Origin: UCB2 sp964475735
GTDB taxonomy: Bacteria > Chloroflexota > Dehalococcoidia > Tepidiformales > Tepidiformaceae
Assembly: GCA_964475735.1 (NCBI GenBank)
Contig: CAYYYI010000057.1
Coordinates: forward strand, 1-15,096
Length of the DNA stretch: 15,096 nt
Direction of reading: 5' to 3'
The position numbers and the translations under genes were made by a program. Under the pieces are notes generated by a model that was not told the DNA's origin, did not search any database, and worked only from the letters and a program-made list of their open reading frames with translations. The stretch's first letter is position 1. Every line of letters begins with the position of its first letter. Of this stretch, positions 12,918 to 15,096 are shown piece by piece.

Positions 12918-13534
12918 GCGGGCGGTTCATTGTCTTCGAAGGGGGCGAAGGCGCGGGCAAGACAACGGTTGCCGCAGCCGTCGGACGCAGGCTCGCGCAC
13001 ATGGGGAACGAGGTTGTGCTGACGCGCGAGCCCGGGGGAACGCCCGCCGGCGAACGCGTGCGCGCGCTGCTGCACGAGAACCTGGTGCCCTGGGGCGAGG
13101 CGTTCGCTTTCCTGGTCGCGCGCGCCCAGATTGTGCACGAGTTGATCCAGCCCGCGCTCGACCGGGGGGCAATCGTGCTCTGCGACCGTTTTGCCGCAAG
13201 CACGTTCGCCTACCAGGGGTACGCTCGTGGCCTGGACCTGGCGACCCTCCGCGCGGCCAACGCCGCCGTCACGGGTGGCCTGGAGCCGGAACTGATCATC
13301 TGGCTCGACCTGGACCCGGCCGTGGGGCTGGCGCGCAAGCTGGGCGAAGCCGAAAGCATCCGCACGGGGCTCGAATCGGTGGCCTTCCACGAGCGCGTGC
13401 GCGAGGGGTATCGGCGCTTGATGGACGAGGCTCCGCCCGGAACCTGGGTGCGCATCAACGCCGCGCAGCCGCTCGTGGAGGTGGAGATGCGGGCATGGGA
13501 AGCGATCACCGGGGCGCGGTCACTGGGAACGTAG
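12914..13534 (+). CDS. tmk: Thymidylate kinase
   Basis: 206 residues, normal length; it phosphorylates dTMP to dTDP with ATP, an essential step of dTTP synthesis. P-loop FEGGEGAGKTT (8-18), the substrate loop REPGGTP (38-44) and the DRF motif (91-93, LCDRFAAST) are intact, with YQGYARGLD (100-108) following. The LID region (140-160, RKLGEAESIRTGLESVAFHE) carries basic residues. The start GTG 12914 lies within the stop of the R3H ATPase gene (GTGA), so translation is coupled to it, and tmk is the last gene of the pdxT operon. No terminator is visible after it. Confidence 0.95.
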   Translation: MSGRFIVFEGGEGAGKTTVAAAVGRRLAHMGNEVVLTREPGGTPAGERVRALLHENLVPWGEAFAFLVARAQIVHELIQPALDRGAIVLCDRFAASTFAYQGYARGLDLATLRAANAAVTGGLEPELIIWLDLDPAVGLARKLGEAESIRTGLESVAFHERVREGYRRLMDEAPPGTWVRINAAQPLVEVEMRAWEAITGARSLGT

Positions 13535-13558
13535 CAGTTCTGCCGCTGGACGCCGTGG

Positions 13559-13564
13559 CATAAT
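13559..13564 (+). promoter_or_regulatory. -10 element (CATAAT) of a probable leaderless nucleotidyltransferase mRNA
   Basis: CATAAT ends exactly 6 bases before GTG 13571, and no Shine-Dalgarno lies between, so the message probably starts at the GTG itself. The arrangement copies that of the acyl-CoA dehydrogenase. The -35 at 17 bases (AGTTCT) is weak. Confidence 0.42.
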
Positions 13565-13570
13565 TGGCGT

Positions 13571-13888
13571 GTGACTGCTGATCGAGTTCGCAAGCTGCCC
13601 ATCGAGATCCCGGTGGACGCCGTGGCGGAGTTTTGCCGGCGCAATCACATCCGGCGGCTGTCGCTGTTCGGCTCGGTGCTGCGTGATGACTTCACGCCCG
13701 AGAGCGACGTCGATGTGCTGGTGGAGTTCGAGACGAACGCAAGGCCGGGGCTGAGCTTCTTTGGCATGGGTGAGGAACTGGAAGAGATCCTGGGCCGAAA
13801 GGTGGACTTTCTGACGCCCGGGTTCCTCAGCGATGCCTTCCGAGATGACGTGCTGAGAGAAGCGGAGCCGGTCTTTGTCGCGGCGTGA
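13571..13888 (+). CDS. MNT-type minimal nucleotidyltransferase
   Basis: 105 residues, the usual size for MNT-domain proteins. The catalytic signature is FGSVLRDDFTPESDVDVLVE: Gly34-Ser35 with the metal-binding pair Asp46/Asp48, and the third acid Asp79 in GRKVDFLTP. Such proteins transfer nucleotides (often AMP); many are the MntA antitoxins that AMPylate a HEPN RNase toxin encoded next door. Here no HEPN gene follows: the next gene is a CoA-ester lyase, with 83 bases between. The protein is therefore an orphan or works with an unlinked partner. The GTG start has no Shine-Dalgarno and a -10 6 bases upstream. Confidence 0.85.
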   Translation: MTADRVRKLPIEIPVDAVAEFCRRNHIRRLSLFGSVLRDDFTPESDVDVLVEFETNARPGLSFFGMGEELEEILGRKVDFLTPGFLSDAFRDDVLREAEPVFVAA

Positions 13889-13971
13889 GTCGGCTGCCGG
13901 CGCGGGCCGCACTCGCCGCTTCGGGGGCTTCCGGCCATACTTGGTGAACAATCTCAGCACAGGACCCAGCA

Positions 13972-14973
13972 ATGCCCCGACATCCCGATGAAGCCCTCTT
14001 CGAAGGCGAGAAGCCGTTCCCCATCATCCCCACCTGCGAGCACTTCGCCGGGACGGAGGAGCGCATCGCCAAGGCGTTCCAGACGCAGGAGAAGATGGGC
14101 GGCGTCTTCGACATCACCATGGACTGCGAGGACGGGGCTCCCACGGGCGCCGAGCGCGAGCACGCCGAGATGGTTGTGCGGATGCAGAACAGCGACCTGA
14201 ACAAGTTCAACATGGCGGGCGTCCGCATCCACGACTACACGAACGAGCACTGGCGCCAGGACGTCGACCTCATCGTCCCCGGATCGGGCGAGCGGGTGGC
14301 CTACATCACGATCCCCAAGACCACCAGGGCAAAGCAGCTCGGCGAGATGATCGCGTACATCGAAGACCGGGCGCAGCGGGCCGGGATTAGCCGCGCCATT
14401 CCCATCCACGCCCTCATTGAGACACACGGCGCCCTCCACGAAGTCTGGGAGATCGCGGACCTGCCCAACATCCAGGTGCTCGACTTCGGCCTGATGGACT
14501 TCGTGAGCGCGCACCACGGGGCCATCCAGTCGATCGCCATGCGTTCGCCGTTGCAGTTCGACCACGCCCTCATCCGGCGCGCCAAGGCGGAAGTGGTGGC
14601 AGCAGCCCTGGCCAACGGTATTGTCCCCGCCCACAACGTGACGCTCGAACTGAAGGACACGGACTTCATCTACAACGACGCGCGGCGGGCGCGGGAGGAG
14701 TTCGGCTTCTTGCGGATGTGGTCCATCTACCCGGCCCAGATCGAGCCCATCACCCGCGCCATGGCCCCCGCCGTGCCAGAGGTCGAGGAGGCCGAGGCCA
14801 TCCTCCTCAAGGCGTACGCTGCCGACTGGGGCCCGATCCAGCACGAGGGGAACCTGCACGACCGCGCGACCTACCGCTACTTCTGGGAACAGCTCCAGCG
14901 CGCCCACGTCCTCAACATGGCCCTGGGCGACGAGGTGCTCCGCACCTTTTTCGCCGAGAAGGCGGCGGTGTAG
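13972..14973 (+). CDS. HpcH/HpaI family CoA-ester lyase (Mcl/CitE-like)
   Basis: 333 residues, a TIM-barrel lyase of the CitE/malyl-CoA lyase group that cleaves or forms a 3-hydroxyacyl-CoA C-C bond. Visible landmarks are MDCEDGAP (50-57), the substrate-binding Arg85 in GVRIHD, IPKTTRAKQ (114-122) and the Mg ligands Glu150 (HALIETHGA) and Asp176 (FGLMDFVSA). WSIYPAQIEPI (250-260) matches the WSLAPNQI region of Chloroflexus Mcl, and the C-terminus has the family's lid-like end (HEGNLHDRATYRYF). Malyl-CoA, beta-methylmalyl-CoA or citramalyl-CoA are candidate substrates; none can be chosen from sequence alone. ATG 13972 has AGGA 7 bases upstream. The phosphatase gene follows 7 bases after the stop, so they are probably cotranscribed. 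Confidence 0.87.
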   Translation: MPRHPDEALFEGEKPFPIIPTCEHFAGTEERIAKAFQTQEKMGGVFDITMDCEDGAPTGAEREHAEMVVRMQNSDLNKFNMAGVRIHDYTNEHWRQDVDLIVPGSGERVAYITIPKTTRAKQLGEMIAYIEDRAQRAGISRAIPIHALIETHGALHEVWEIADLPNIQVLDFGLMDFVSAHHGAIQSIAMRSPLQFDHALIRRAKAEVVAAALANGIVPAHNVTLELKDTDFIYNDARRAREEFGFLRMWSIYPAQIEPITRAMAPAVPEVEEAEAILLKAYAADWGPIQHEGNLHDRATYRYFWEQLQRAHVLNMALGDEVLRTFFAEKAAV

Positions 14974-14980
14974 GCCGCAG

Positions 14981-15096
14981 ATGCCGCTGATCCTCATTCG
15001 GCACGGGCTTGCAGCGGCGGGCGTCGATGACCTCGACCCCGGACTGGACCCGATCGGCCGGCGGCAGGCGGAAGCCACCGCGGAGTTCCTCCGCGG
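14981..15096 (+). CDS. Histidine phosphatase family protein (partial, runs off right edge)
   Basis: Only the first 38 codons are present, starting at ATG 14981. The start PLILIRHGLAAAG contains the RHG signature of the histidine phosphatase (phosphoglycerate mutase-like) superfamily, with His8 as the residue that would be phosphorylated. DPIGRRQAEATAEFLR follows, the usual L-T/P-xxGxxQA helix. The superfamily includes cofactor-dependent mutases, alpha-ribazole phosphatase, SixA and broad phosphatases; the fragment cannot separate them. It lies 7 bases behind the CoA-ester lyase, so it is probably in the same transcript. Confidence 0.82.
   Translation, partial: MPLILIRHGLAAAGVDDLDPGLDPIGRRQAEATAEFLR

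Noticed and set aside
13885..13947. Possible HEPN partner starting at GTG 13885 in the nucleotidyltransferase stop
   Set aside because: The frame closes after 20 codons and shows no HEPN Rx4-6H motif.

Overview
The window is GC-rich bacterial DNA with tightly packed genes, many GTG starts and frequent 4-base start/stop overlaps. The gene set includes an R3H-domain AAA ATPase next to tmk and pdxT, CoA-ester enzymes, an MDR dehydrogenase and a Mcl/CitE-like lyase. This suggests an aerobic or facultative member of the Chloroflexota (Dehalococcoidia/Tepidiforma-like). That placement is inferred from gene content and style only.

Layout, left to right. (1) A DUF402 protein on the minus strand runs off the left edge and is divergent from an enoyl-CoA hydratase, which is followed by a putative HExxH lipoprotein. 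That lipoprotein gene meets a single-domain response regulator tail to tail. (2) A promoter at about 3051-3079 drives a two-TM membrane protein and a coupled 71-residue protein. The end of the latter lies inside the terminal inverted repeat of a 586-bp, internally deleted IS481-family element (3783-4368). (3) A minus-strand block follows: a zinc-type MDR dehydrogenase, a membrane-anchored protein with four cysteines, and a small secreted Tyr/Trp-rich protein in visibly AT-richer DNA. (4) On the plus strand come a solitary LuxR-type HTH protein, a RdgB/HAM1 nucleotide sanitiser and a coupled membrane-anchored protein. The last of these meets an acyl-CoA dehydrogenase tail to tail. (5) Divergent from the dehydrogenase is a 61-residue charged protein. 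Then comes a coupled operon: pdxT, a tandem-GNAT-like protein, the R3H ATPase and tmk. (6) The right end holds an orphan MNT nucleotidyltransferase, a HpcH/HpaI-type CoA-ester lyase and the start of a histidine phosphatase.

How the genes fit together: enoyl-CoA hydratase, acyl-CoA dehydrogenase and CoA-ester lyase point to acyl-CoA metabolism, but they are not in one operon. The pdxT-GNAT-R3H-tmk run is the clearest operon. Two acyl-CoA/nucleotidyltransferase genes look leaderless, with a -10 hexamer exactly 6 nt before the start codon. I see no CRISPR array, tRNA or rRNA. I see no convincing multi-gene defence or biosynthetic system; the least explained genes are the low-GC secreted protein with its anchored neighbour, and the HExxH lipoprotein.
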